Part shown: piece after piece, positions 7,935 to 15,670 of the stretch
How the letters are laid out: each line of letters begins with the position of its first letter
Position numbering within the stretch: the stretch's first letter is position 1
Source: Candidatus Cloacimonadota bacterium
Lineage (GTDB): Bacteria; Cloacimonadota; Cloacimonadia; JGIOTU-2
DNA length: 15,836 bases
Reading direction: 5' to 3'
NCBI GenBank assembly: GCA_011043895.1
Contig: DRBZ01000097.1
Coordinates: 1-15,836 of the forward strand
Notes under the pieces: generated by a model
Databases searched by the model: none
The model's input: only the letters and a program-made list of their open reading frames with translations
What the model was told of the DNA's origin: nothing
Position numbers and translations under genes: made by a program

Positions 7935-8043
7935 AAAAGCCAAATTTTTTCTTTACAAAAATCACAACACCTTCAATTTCTCATTATAATGAAAATAGAC
8001 CTGCTGTATATATCAACATTAACAGTTTAAATCAAGGAGAAAT

Positions 8044-10881
8044 ATGTACACAGTTTTACTTATAATTCTTTTAATTGTCGCAGGATTGATCGTGCGGTGC
8101 GGAGTTAAAAGCAAGAAAAAGGGAATCAGTCTGCCTGGTCTCCTGTTTGCAGCACTTACCCTGTTCTTTTTCTGGCTTCTCGGCTTCTGGGGTGAAATGC
8201 TATGGTTCCAGAATCTCGGATATGGCAGCAGATTCTGGAGTGTGGTGTTATCTAAATTCTTTAGTTCATTGATCGGTGCAATAATCGGATTACTCTACGT
8301 ATTTATCTTTACCCTTGCGATGGGTAAAAAGAGAAAATTTCTTCGAATCATTGCCTGTGTTGTAGCTGGATTCATTGGCGCGAATTGGGGATACGCAAAT
8401 TGGGCAGTTTTTCTAAAATTCTTCCATGCCATCTCCACTAATGTAACCGATCCAATTATTGGAATGAACACTGGATTTTACCTTTTTAAACTTCCGTTTT
8501 ATGATTCGCTGTATACGATGCTGATGATTCTCTCAATCATCTCTCTGTTCACCTTGGTTGTCTCAAAGTTATTCACCTTTGAACGGGGACAAGTTAAAGT
8601 AAAGGAACTGCAAGGTGTTGATATTGATGAAGATAGCAAGCCCGGTTATGGAGCCATCTACTTTAATGCAGGTATTGTAGTATTAGCACTCGCATTTGGC
8701 AAACTACTCGAAAGGTATCATCTGATGTATTCATCTTGGGGTGCGGTACATGGTCCCGGATGGACTGATGTTCACCTTCGGTTTCCTGCATATTCTTTTG
8801 TTGTTATCATTACGATTATTGCAGCCCTGTTCCTTATTGTTCCTCAGCTGAGAAAGATTCTGCAAAATAAGCTTAGTAAGGGAGAGGGATTTGGAGCCCG
8901 GAGAAGACTCTCTCCGATCATTATGCTCGGGATAATACTTGTTGTAGTGTGGATCCTTGCTCTTGAAGCAGTTCCGCGTCTGTTCCAGTGGCTACGTGTC
9001 GAGCCCAATGAGATAACAATGGAAAAACCCTACATTGCTAATAATATTGAATTTACACGCATGGGCTTCAGGCTGGATGTTGTGGAAGAAAGAGAATTTC
9101 CTGTAGGAGACGAATTTACCCCTGAAATGGTAAGTAAGAACGAGAACATTTTCAAGAACATTCGTCTCTGGGATTGGCGAGCATTGGATGCTGTTTATAA
9201 ACAGTTTCAGGAAATTCGACTATATTATGAGTTTGTAGATGTTGATATTGATCGATATACTTTAGACAATTCATATAGACAGGTAATGGTTTCTGCGCGC
9301 GAGCTTCTGTTCTCAAACCTTCCTACACAGAGCCAAACCTTTGTTAACAGAAGATTCAAATATACTCATGGTTATGGCATTACACTTACGAATGTGAGTG
9401 AGTTCACACCACAAGGGTTACCCAACCTTCTTATAAAAAATATTCCACCTGTAAGCGAATTTCCCGAGCTTGAGGTGAAAGTTCCTCAGCTGTATTATGG
9501 AGAACTCACATCCGGGCATGTGATAGTAAACTCGGAGGAACCTGAATTTGATTTTCCCAAGGGTGAAGAAAATGTTTATACTCATTATGCCGGAACAGGT
9601 GGTGTTCAGATATCTAACTTCTGGCGAAAGTTCCTGTATGGATGGAAGTTCGACGGGACCAGGTTGCTGCTCTCAGGTTATCCAACCAAGAATAGTAGGA
9701 TCATGTTCCACCGGCAGATAAAAGATAGAGTCAGAACCCTTGCACCATTTCTGGAATTCGACGACGATCCCTACGTGGTTCTCAATGATGGAAAACTCTT
9801 CTGGGTCATAGACGCCTATACCACATCCGGTTACTATCCTTATAGTGAACCATACCGCTCAAGTCAAATGATTGAGAAAAGAAATATCAGGTCTATCCAG
9901 AACCTTGTGGCAAATTCGCTGAGGAACATCAATTATATTAGAAACTCGGTAAAGATCGTGATTGATGCATATAATGGAACAACAGATTTCTATATTTACG
10001 ATGAAGAAGATCCGATCATTCAAGTGTGGAGTAAAATATTTCCAGATATGTTTAAAACCAAAACAGAGATGCCTGTTTCTATGCAGAAGCACGTTCGCTA
10101 TCCTGGCAAAATGCTGCTGATACAGGGGCTTGTGTATGCAAAGTACCACATGAATGATCCCGCTGTTTTCTATAATCAGGAAGATTTGTGGATACGTGCA
10201 ACGGAGAAATACTACAATAGCGTGCAACCGGTTGAGCCCTATTATATCATGTGGGAAATCCCCGAGACCAATGATCAGGAATTTGTAATGATTTTGCCCT
10301 TTACTCCCAAAAAACGGCAGGTGCTTATTGGATGGATTGCTGGTATGTGCGATGGAGAAAATTATGGTAGATTAATTGCTTATAAATTTCCAAAGGAGAA
10401 ACGCATTCTCGGACCTCAGCAGGTAGAAACCAAGATAGATCAGGATTCTTTTCTCTCTGGTCAGCTCACATTATGGGATCAGCGCGGTTCGAGCGTTATA
10501 CGCGGGAATGTGCTCGCCATACCTGTTGAGAACACAATCATCTACGTTGAGCCGATCTATCTTCAATCAGATACTGCTGCATACCCCGAACTGAGACTGG
10601 TCGCAATTATGCACGGAGATGAATTGAGTTATGCGGAGACCTTTGATAAAGCGCTGCAGGGGCTCTTCGAGAAGCAGACCGCAGATATCATTTCAGAGAA
10701 AGAGGTGGGAAATGTTTTTACGATCGAGGAAAAAATTCAGCAGGCAAGCAACGCTTTTGATAATTATATTAAATCTCTTGGTGATAAGCGCTATAATGAT
10801 GCCGCACGAGCGCTTCAGGAGCTTGAGAATGCGTTAAAAAATCTTTCAGACCAAGGAGCCTTCAGTACTGGCTCAGAATAA
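8044..10881 (+). CDS. UPF0182 family large membrane protein
   Basis: This is a 945-residue member of the UPF0182 (COG1615) family, whose biochemical function is not established. The first roughly 315 residues hold about seven to eight membrane helices. They carry family hallmarks such as MLWFQNLGYGSRFWS and TDPIIGMNTGFYLFKLPFY (the TDP at 135-137). The remaining 630 residues form one large soluble region, probably outside the cytoplasm, with RLWDWRALDAVYKQFQEIR and NLLIKNIPPVSE. The C-terminal region ends with a helical segment (GDKRYNDAARALQELENAL) also typical of the family. The start is firm: AAGGAGA ends five bases before the ATG. The 109-base gap from the amidohydrolase gene may hold a promoter, but I see no convincing one. 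The oxidoreductase gene follows at once, suggesting co-expression. Confidence 0.92.
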   Translation: MYTVLLIILLIVAGLIVRCGVKSKKKGISLPGLLFAALTLFFFWLLGFWGEMLWFQNLGYGSRFWSVVLSKFFSSLIGAIIGLLYVFIFTLAMGKKRKFLRIIACVVAGFIGANWGYANWAVFLKFFHAISTNVTDPIIGMNTGFYLFKLPFYDSLYTMLMILSIISLFTLVVSKLFTFERGQVKVKELQGVDIDEDSKPGYGAIYFNAGIVVLALAFGKLLERYHLMYSSWGAVHGPGWTDVHLRFPAYSFVVIITIIAALFLIVPQLRKILQNKLSKGEGFGARRRLSPIIMLGIILVVVWILALEAVPRLFQWLRVEPNEITMEKPYIANNIEFTRMGFRLDVVEEREFPVGDEFTPEMVSKNENIFKNIRLWDWRALDAVYKQFQEIRLYYEFVDVDIDRYTLDNSYRQVMVSARELLFSNLPTQSQTFVNRRFKYTHGYGITLTNVSEFTPQGLPNLLIKNIPPVSEFPELEVKVPQLYYGELTSGHVIVNSEEPEFDFPKGEENVYTHYAGTGGVQISNFWRKFLYGWKFDGTRLLLSGYPTKNSRIMFHRQIKDRVRTLAPFLEFDDDPYVVLNDGKLFWVIDAYTTSGYYPYSEPYRSSQMIEKRNIRSIQNLVANSLRNINYIRNSVKIVIDAYNGTTDFYIYDEEDPIIQVWSKIFPDMFKTKTEMPVSMQKHVRYPGKMLLIQGLVYAKYHMNDPAVFYNQEDLWIRATEKYYNSVQPVEPYYIMWEIPETNDQEFVMILPFTPKKRQVLIGWIAGMCDGENYGRLIAYKFPKEKRILGPQQVETKIDQDSFLSGQLTLWDQRGSSVIRGNVLAIPVENTIIYVEPIYLQSDTAAYPELRLVAIMHGDELSYAETFDKALQGLFEKQTADIISEKEVGNVFTIEEKIQQASNAFDNYIKSLGDKRYNDAARALQELENALKNLSDQGAFSTGSE

Positions 10882-10892
10882 GGATGGCTATA

Positions 10893-12227
10893 ATGAAAAA
10901 ATATGATGCGTTTTGTATAGGAACCGGCATTGCCGGAAGTTTAATCGCACAGGATTTGAAAAAAGAAGGATATTCGATTGGCATAGTTGACCAGCGACCA
11001 TACGGCGGCACCTGTGCGCTCTATGGGTGTAATCCCAAAAAAGTACTTGCAGGTGCATCAGAGGCATTTGAACGTGCAACCAGTTATTTTCATAAAGGAA
11101 TGGAAGGAGAGCTTTCAATCAACTGGCATGAGCTCCATTACTATATGCTCAGATTTACAGAGACAATTCCATCAGAACGGGAGATCAAATACAAAGATCT
11201 GGGCATAGACATGTATCATGGAATTGCACAATTTGCCGGAGAGCACGAGCTTCAGATAAACAAGCAAAAGATCTATGCAGAGAAGATTATTATCGCCTCT
11301 GGATCACGCCCACGCACGTTAACTTTTCCTGGAGCTGAATACCTGATAACCAGCGATGAATTCTTTGGGTTAAAGAAACTACCAGAGCACATTATTTTTA
11401 TTGGCGGTGGCTACATTTCATTTGAATCTGCTCATATCATGGCTCGTGCTGGAGCTAAAGTTACCATTCTGGAGAACTCAGCAAAACCTTTAAGAAATTT
11501 TGATCAGGATTTGGTGAGATTGATGCTCAAGCGATCGAAAGAGATCGGCATAGAATTGAGATGTGATACCGAAACAAGAAAAATTAAAAAGGAAGATAAT
11601 TACTACCTTGTTGAAACCAATCACGGAAAGTTCAAAGCAAATGTAGTTGTTAATGGTGCTGGACGTGTTCCCTATATAGACAATCTTTACCTGGAAAAAG
11701 GGAATGTCGAATATGATGGATTCGAGATAAAGATAAATGAATATCTTCAAAGTGTATCAAATCACGCAGTCTACATTGCTGGAGATGTAAATGTGAAAAG
11801 TATGGCACTCACACCTGTGGGCGACCTGGAACACAAGATCGTGGTGCAGAACATTTTAAATGGAAACTATGCAAAGCCGGACTATAAAGGGATTCCCAGC
11901 GTAGCTTTTACACTTCCGCTACTTGCAGCATGTGGTTTGAATGAACGGGAAGCTGAGGAACAGGGCTATGATGTAATTATAAATTATTCGGATACGTCAG
12001 ATTCTTATACAACCAAGCGTCTTGCGCTTCATTATTCTGGCTATAAGATTATTATTGATAAGAAAACAGACCATATTTTGGGCGCACACCTCTGTGGGCA
12101 TCATGTGGATGAGGTAATAAATATATTTGCACTTGCCATCCGAAACAATCTTACAGTCATTGATCTCAGAGAAATGGTCTGGGCTTTCCCGACTGTTTCC
12201 AGTACGATAGAAGATATGATTGGCTAA
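10893..12227 (+). CDS. FAD/NAD-dependent disulfide oxidoreductase homologue with altered C-terminal active site
   Basis: The 444-residue product has the glutathione-reductase / dihydrolipoamide-dehydrogenase fold. It has an FAD-binding GTGIAG (10-15), a redox pair C41/C46 in GGTCALYGCNPKK, the NAD-binding GGGYISFESA, a second FAD motif VYIAGDVN, and a C-terminal dimerisation domain. At the C-terminus, where glutathione and lipoamide reductases carry His-Pro-Thr-x-x-Glu, this protein has FPTVSS (432-437). The catalytic His and its Glu partner are therefore absent. It belongs to a divergent set of such proteins, and its substrate is unknown. An acidic residue at the end of the second NAD strand (TILEN) hints at NADH over NADPH. 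ATG 10893 is preferred over ATG 10884 because TAAGGA lies at ideal spacing before it. It follows the UPF0182 stop by 11 bases. Confidence 0.88.
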   Translation: MKKYDAFCIGTGIAGSLIAQDLKKEGYSIGIVDQRPYGGTCALYGCNPKKVLAGASEAFERATSYFHKGMEGELSINWHELHYYMLRFTETIPSEREIKYKDLGIDMYHGIAQFAGEHELQINKQKIYAEKIIIASGSRPRTLTFPGAEYLITSDEFFGLKKLPEHIIFIGGGYISFESAHIMARAGAKVTILENSAKPLRNFDQDLVRLMLKRSKEIGIELRCDTETRKIKKEDNYYLVETNHGKFKANVVVNGAGRVPYIDNLYLEKGNVEYDGFEIKINEYLQSVSNHAVYIAGDVNVKSMALTPVGDLEHKIVVQNILNGNYAKPDYKGIPSVAFTLPLLAACGLNEREAEEQGYDVIINYSDTSDSYTTKRLALHYSGYKIIIDKKTDHILGAHLCGHHVDEVINIFALAIRNNLTVIDLREMVWAFPTVSSTIEDMIG

Positions 12228-12251
12228 AGAACGTCGAAAGACTGGAAATTC

Positions 12252-12257
12252 TTGACA
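12252..12257 (+). promoter_or_regulatory. Isolated TTGACA, possible -35 for the ileS leader transcript
   Basis: A perfect TTGACA lies 25 bases after the oxidoreductase stop and 30 bases before the leader ATG. No good -10 is found at 16-18 bases (the sequence there is a run of T's), so this is only a candidate. The leader could instead be read through from the upstream gene. Confidence 0.25.
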
Positions 12258-12287
12258 TGAACTCAAGGTGAAAAATTTTTCTGATTT

Positions 12288-12353
12288 ATGAAAATGGATA
12301 TTGAAAAAATTATTGGTATTATAATTATTAATTCACCGCCCTGCCGGTTCTGA
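12288..12353 (+). CDS. Isoleucine-rich leader peptide of ileS (21 codons)
   Basis: A short ORF opens at ATG 12288 and stops at TGA 12351-12353. It begins MKMDIEKIIGIIIIN and then SPPCRF. Seven of 21 codons are isoleucine (six ATT and one ATA), four of them consecutive at residues 11-14. An isoleucine-rich peptide directly before the isoleucyl-tRNA synthetase gene, with its stop inside a hairpin that overlaps a terminator, is the classical sign of ribosome-mediated attenuation. Weak points are that no good Shine-Dalgarno lies near the ATG (AAGGTG is 17 bases upstream), that the area is A/T-rich so Ile codons are cheap by chance, and that an in-frame TGA at 12282 rules out an upstream start. 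A second ATG at 12294 could also serve. Confidence 0.6.
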   Translation: MKMDIEKIIGIIIINSPPCRF

Positions 12354-12372
12354 TGAAGAAATTATCAAGCCG
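12345..12372 (+). promoter_or_regulatory. Candidate antiterminator hairpin of the ileS leader
   Basis: CGGTT-C-TGAT (12345-12354, C12350 bulged) pairs with ATCAAGCCG (12364-12372), giving nine pairs. Two more (G55-U63, A56-U62) are possible within the loop. The leader-peptide stop codon (12351-12353) lies inside the 5' arm. The 3' arm AAGCCG is also the 5' arm of the terminator, so the two hairpins cannot coexist. A ribosome stalled at the Ile codons would leave this hairpin free, and one at the stop codon would cover it. Confidence 0.6.
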
Positions 12373-12400
12373 CGACGGGGCAACCTGTGGCGGTTTTTTT
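12367..12400 (+). terminator. Intrinsic terminator (attenuator) before ileS
   Basis: AAGCCGC (12367-12373) pairs with GCGGTTT (12390-12396), then one G-G mismatch, then ACGGG (12375-12379) pairs with CCTGT (12384-12388). The loop is a GCAA tetraloop. Seven T's follow (12394-12400), the first ones also pairing in the lower stem. The stem has 12 pairs with only one mismatch. It lies 31 bases before the ileS ATG and 139 bases after the oxidoreductase stop, so its position suits control of ileS better than ending the gene before it. Confidence 0.8.
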
Positions 12401-12431
12401 GTATCCATAATAAATAACATGGGGTTGTACT

Positions 12432-15400
12432 ATGTTCAAGAAAATCGATGTAAAAGCAAAGCCTGCTGAGTTTGAAAAACCAATACGGGAATACTGGCTC
12501 AAGCACAAGATCCCACGCAAAAGTGAGGACTTTCGGGAAGGTGCTCCAAAGTATATATTCTATGAAGGACCTCCAACAGCGAACGGAATGCCAGGTATTC
12601 ACCACGCGATCAGTAGAACCCTTAAGGATGTGGTATGTCGTTATAAAACCATGCAAGGCTATCAGGTTCGTAGAAAAGCCGGGTGGGATACTCATGGCTT
12701 GCCGGTTGAGATCGAAGTGCAGAAACAGCTTGGTTTTTCGGTAAAGAAAGAGATCGAAGAATACGGTATCGAGAAGTTCAATAAGAAATGCCGCGAATCT
12801 GTCTTTACGTATGAGAAGGAGTGGCGGGAAATGACAAACCTTCTCGGTTACTGGCTGGATCTCGATGATCCATACATAACACTTACGAATGATTATATTG
12901 AAACCGTTTGGTGGATTTTGAACCAGTTCTGGCAAAAAGATATGATCTACGTGGATAAGAAGATCGTACCCTTCTGTCCGAGTTGCGGAACCCCCCTCTC
13001 CGACCATGAAGTTGCTCAGGGATATCGGGAAGTGGAAGATCCCTCAGTTTACATACGATTCAAAGTCAAAAATGAAGAAGATACCTATTTTCTTGCATGG
13101 ACAACCACCCCGTGGACATTGATATCGAATGTTGCACTGGTCGTGCATCCAGATTATGATTATGTGAAAGTCAAAACAGAAAATGAATATCTCATTCTTG
13201 CAAAGGCTCGTCTCGATGTACTCAAAGAGGAGTATAAGATCATTGATGAGTACAAAGGAAAGGTGCTCGAATATAAAGAATATGAGCAGCTTTTCCCATT
13301 TATAAAACCCAAAGAAAAAGCGTTCTATGTTGCACTTGGAGATTACGTTACCCTTGAAGATGGTACCGGCATAGTCCATACAGCACCAGCATTCGGCGAA
13401 GAAGACTTTGCTATCGGCAAGGAATATGATCTTCCCTTCATGCGTCCCGTAGATGAAGAAGGAAAATTCACCGGCGAGATAACCGATTGGGCAGGTGAGT
13501 TCATCAAAGATGCAGACAAGGGAATCATAAAAGATCTCAACATGCGCGGCATGCTCTATTTCCGCACACAGATGCAGCACACCTATCCTTTCTGCTGGCG
13601 TTGTGATAGTCCACTCATATATTTTGCACGAAAGTCATGGTATATCAGAACAACTGCCTACAACGATCAGATGATCGATAATAATAAAAAGATTCAATGG
13701 TATCCACCGTATGTTGGAGAAGGGCGTTTTGGAGACTGGCTTGAGAATAATATCGACTGGGCTATAAGCAGAGATCGTTACTGGGGTACCCCGCTTAATA
13801 TCTGGATATGCGAAAAATGCGGCAAGCAGGATTCTGCAGGTTCGATAAAAGAGCTACAAGAGAAAGGTAAACTCAAAGACGGGTCACCAGTACCGGACGG
13901 CATAGAATTGCACAGACCCTATGTTGATGATGTTGTATTTACCTGTCCTGATTGTGGGGGAGACATGCACAGAACTCCCGAAGTAATAGATTGCTGGTTC
14001 GATTCCGGCTCGATGCCTTTCGGACAATGGCACTATCCTTTTGAAAAAGAGGACATATTCGACTCGGAACTTTTCCCCGCTGATTTCATTGCTGAAGGTA
14101 TCGACCAGACAAGAGGTTGGTTCTATACAATGCTGGCGATCGCAACTTTTATAAAGGGGCAATCGTCCTATAAAAGCTGCCTTGTGAACGAGCTTGTGCT
14201 GGATAAACATGGAAAGAAAATGAGTAAGTCCAAAGGCAATGCAGTAGACGTGTTCAAGATATTGGGCAAATATGGGGCGGATGCCACGCGCTGGTATATG
14301 CTGTCTGTTAGCCCACCCTGGATACCAACACGCTTTGACGAAGAAGGTGTACTTGAGGTGAATAATAAATTCATTGGAACATTGAAGAACGTCGCTTCTT
14401 TCTTTGCAACCTACGGCAATATTGATGCATTCAACTATGATGATCATGAAATTGCACCTGAAGATCGACCTGAACTCGATCGTTGGATAATCTCACGCCT
14501 GAATTCTGTGATTCGGAAGGTTGTTGAGCATAACGAGAAATATGACCTTACAAGAGCAGTTCGTCTGATCCAGAACTTCGTGATAAATGATGTGAGTAAC
14601 TGGTATGTGCGCCGTATTCGAAAGCGTGTGTGGGCATCCGGTATGGAGAATGATAAAGTCGCTGCTTATTTGACGCTCTATGAAGCTTTACTTGCTATTT
14701 CAAAACTCTGCGCTCCTTATGCGCCATATATATCCGAAGAAATATACCAGTCTCTTACAGCTGGTGAGAGTGTGCATCTGGAGAATTACCCCAAGGCGGA
14801 AGAAGCATTGATACTTCCGAAGCTTGAGAAAGAAATGCAGAATATCATCGACATAGTGACTCTTGCCCGTGCAGCAAGAAATGAAGTTCAGATAAAGATA
14901 CGCCAGCCCTTGAGAACTCTGTATGTTTCAGAAGAACTTAAGAATGTGGTTGAACGCATGAAAGCACTTATTGTCGAAGAGATCAACATACATGAAATTG
15001 AGTTTGTGAAAGATAAAACCAGATTCTTCGATTATGAAGTGAAACCGGATTTCAAAGTTCTTGGACCAAAATACGGAAAACACATGTCGCATATTGTACA
15101 GGCGCTGCAAAGCATTGATGCCAATCATCTTATGGAGATACTCAGGAATGAGGGCGCATATCATCTTGATGTGGATACTGTCGAAGTTAAGCTTACAGAG
15201 GAAAGCCTTCAGATCGAGACTCAAAGCAAAGAGGGCTTTGTGTATGGTGAAGAAGGAGAAGTGTTTGTAGCCCTGGACACCACTCTGGACGATGAACTTC
15301 TTCTCGAAGGTAATGCCCGTGAACTTGTAAATAAAATACAATTCATGCGTAAAGAACATGATTTTGATATTATGGATCGAATTGAGATCTTCTACTATAC

Positions 15401-15560
15401 TGAGTCAGACGACATAAAACATACCTTTGAGAAATTCGCTGATTATATCAAGAGCGAAACGCTAGCACTGGATATAAAGAGTACCGACACTTCAGAAAAA
15501 ATGACTCGATGGAACGTGAACGGAAAAGATGTATTCCTGCACGTTAAAACGATAAAATAA
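12432..15560 (+). CDS. ileS: Isoleucyl-tRNA synthetase
   Basis: IleS charges tRNA-Ile with isoleucine and edits misactivated valine in the cytosol. The 1042-residue class I enzyme shows, in order, the catalytic entry YEGPPTANGMPGIHH (H57/H58), the strong signature AGWDTHGLPVE, a CPSC zinc-type pair, and the CP1 editing domain with WTTTPWT. After these come GTGIVHTAPAFGEED, a second Cys cluster (CEKCG and CPDCGG), DCWFDSGSMPFGQWHYP, and the KMSKS loop at 596-600 (GKKMSKSKGN). The anticodon-binding and C-terminal regions follow. The HIGH box reads GIHH, as in Bacteroidota-type enzymes. Length and style fit the longer, eukaryote-like IleS group, which tends to resist mupirocin; that property is inferred. 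The start has only a weak ribosome site (GGGG at 12421-12424). The gene lies behind the Ile-rich leader and attenuator and ends before a strong terminator. Confidence 0.98.
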   Translation: MFKKIDVKAKPAEFEKPIREYWLKHKIPRKSEDFREGAPKYIFYEGPPTANGMPGIHHAISRTLKDVVCRYKTMQGYQVRRKAGWDTHGLPVEIEVQKQLGFSVKKEIEEYGIEKFNKKCRESVFTYEKEWREMTNLLGYWLDLDDPYITLTNDYIETVWWILNQFWQKDMIYVDKKIVPFCPSCGTPLSDHEVAQGYREVEDPSVYIRFKVKNEEDTYFLAWTTTPWTLISNVALVVHPDYDYVKVKTENEYLILAKARLDVLKEEYKIIDEYKGKVLEYKEYEQLFPFIKPKEKAFYVALGDYVTLEDGTGIVHTAPAFGEEDFAIGKEYDLPFMRPVDEEGKFTGEITDWAGEFIKDADKGIIKDLNMRGMLYFRTQMQHTYPFCWRCDSPLIYFARKSWYIRTTAYNDQMIDNNKKIQWYPPYVGEGRFGDWLENNIDWAISRDRYWGTPLNIWICEKCGKQDSAGSIKELQEKGKLKDGSPVPDGIELHRPYVDDVVFTCPDCGGDMHRTPEVIDCWFDSGSMPFGQWHYPFEKEDIFDSELFPADFIAEGIDQTRGWFYTMLAIATFIKGQSSYKSCLVNELVLDKHGKKMSKSKGNAVDVFKILGKYGADATRWYMLSVSPPWIPTRFDEEGVLEVNNKFIGTLKNVASFFATYGNIDAFNYDDHEIAPEDRPELDRWIISRLNSVIRKVVEHNEKYDLTRAVRLIQNFVINDVSNWYVRRIRKRVWASGMENDKVAAYLTLYEALLAISKLCAPYAPYISEEIYQSLTAGESVHLENYPKAEEALILPKLEKEMQNIIDIVTLARAARNEVQIKIRQPLRTLYVSEELKNVVERMKALIVEEINIHEIEFVKDKTRFFDYEVKPDFKVLGPKYGKHMSHIVQALQSIDANHLMEILRNEGAYHLDVDTVEVKLTEESLQIETQSKEGFVYGEEGEVFVALDTTLDDELLLEGNARELVNKIQFMRKEHDFDIMDRIEIFYYTESDDIKHTFEKFADYIKSETLALDIKSTDTSEKMTRWNVNGKDVFLHVKTIK

Positions 15561-15586
15561 ACGAAAACCGTAATTATTGAGGGCTT

Positions 15587-15612
15587 GGAGCACTTTCGGG
15601 TGCTCCTTTTTT
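15587..15612 (+). terminator. Intrinsic terminator of ileS
   Basis: GGAGCAC (15587-15593) pairs perfectly with GTGCTCC (15600-15606) around a six-base loop (TTTCGG), followed by six T's. It starts 26 bases after the ileS stop and ends the rightward gene run. Confidence 0.93.
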
Positions 15613-15670
15613 GTGTTTAATCCCAAATAATGCAATAGGCATAATTCTAAATTCTTAATTTAAGGTATAT

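Noticed and set aside
7952..7990. TTTACA and TATAAT before the UPF0182 gene as a promoter
   Set aside because: The spacing is 27 bases, far from the 16-18 needed, so it is probably A/T-rich coincidence.
12348..12360. CTGATGA resembling a hammerhead ribozyme core or the 3' part of a fluoride riboswitch
   Set aside because: The hammerhead partner motifs (CGAAAC and a cleavage triplet in the right stem) are missing, and so is the 5' GG-GATG segment of the fluoride riboswitch. The bases are better explained by the leader stop codon and the antiterminator stem.
12331..12400. T-box riboswitch before ileS
   Set aside because: I cannot find the conserved T-box antiterminator bulge sequence (AGGGTGG-type then ACCGCG) or a specifier stem of the usual length. 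The leader is only about 110 bases.
12353..12472. Alternative ORF starting ATG 12353 (MKKLSSRDG...) that runs into ileS out of frame
   Set aside because: It has no ribosome site, it would read through the terminator hairpin, and its sequence is unremarkable.
13044..14447. Long minus-strand ORFs (13044-13580 and 13884-14447)
   Set aside because: They lie entirely inside ileS, which has unmistakable motifs in its own frame. Their translations show no family features and no ribosome sites.
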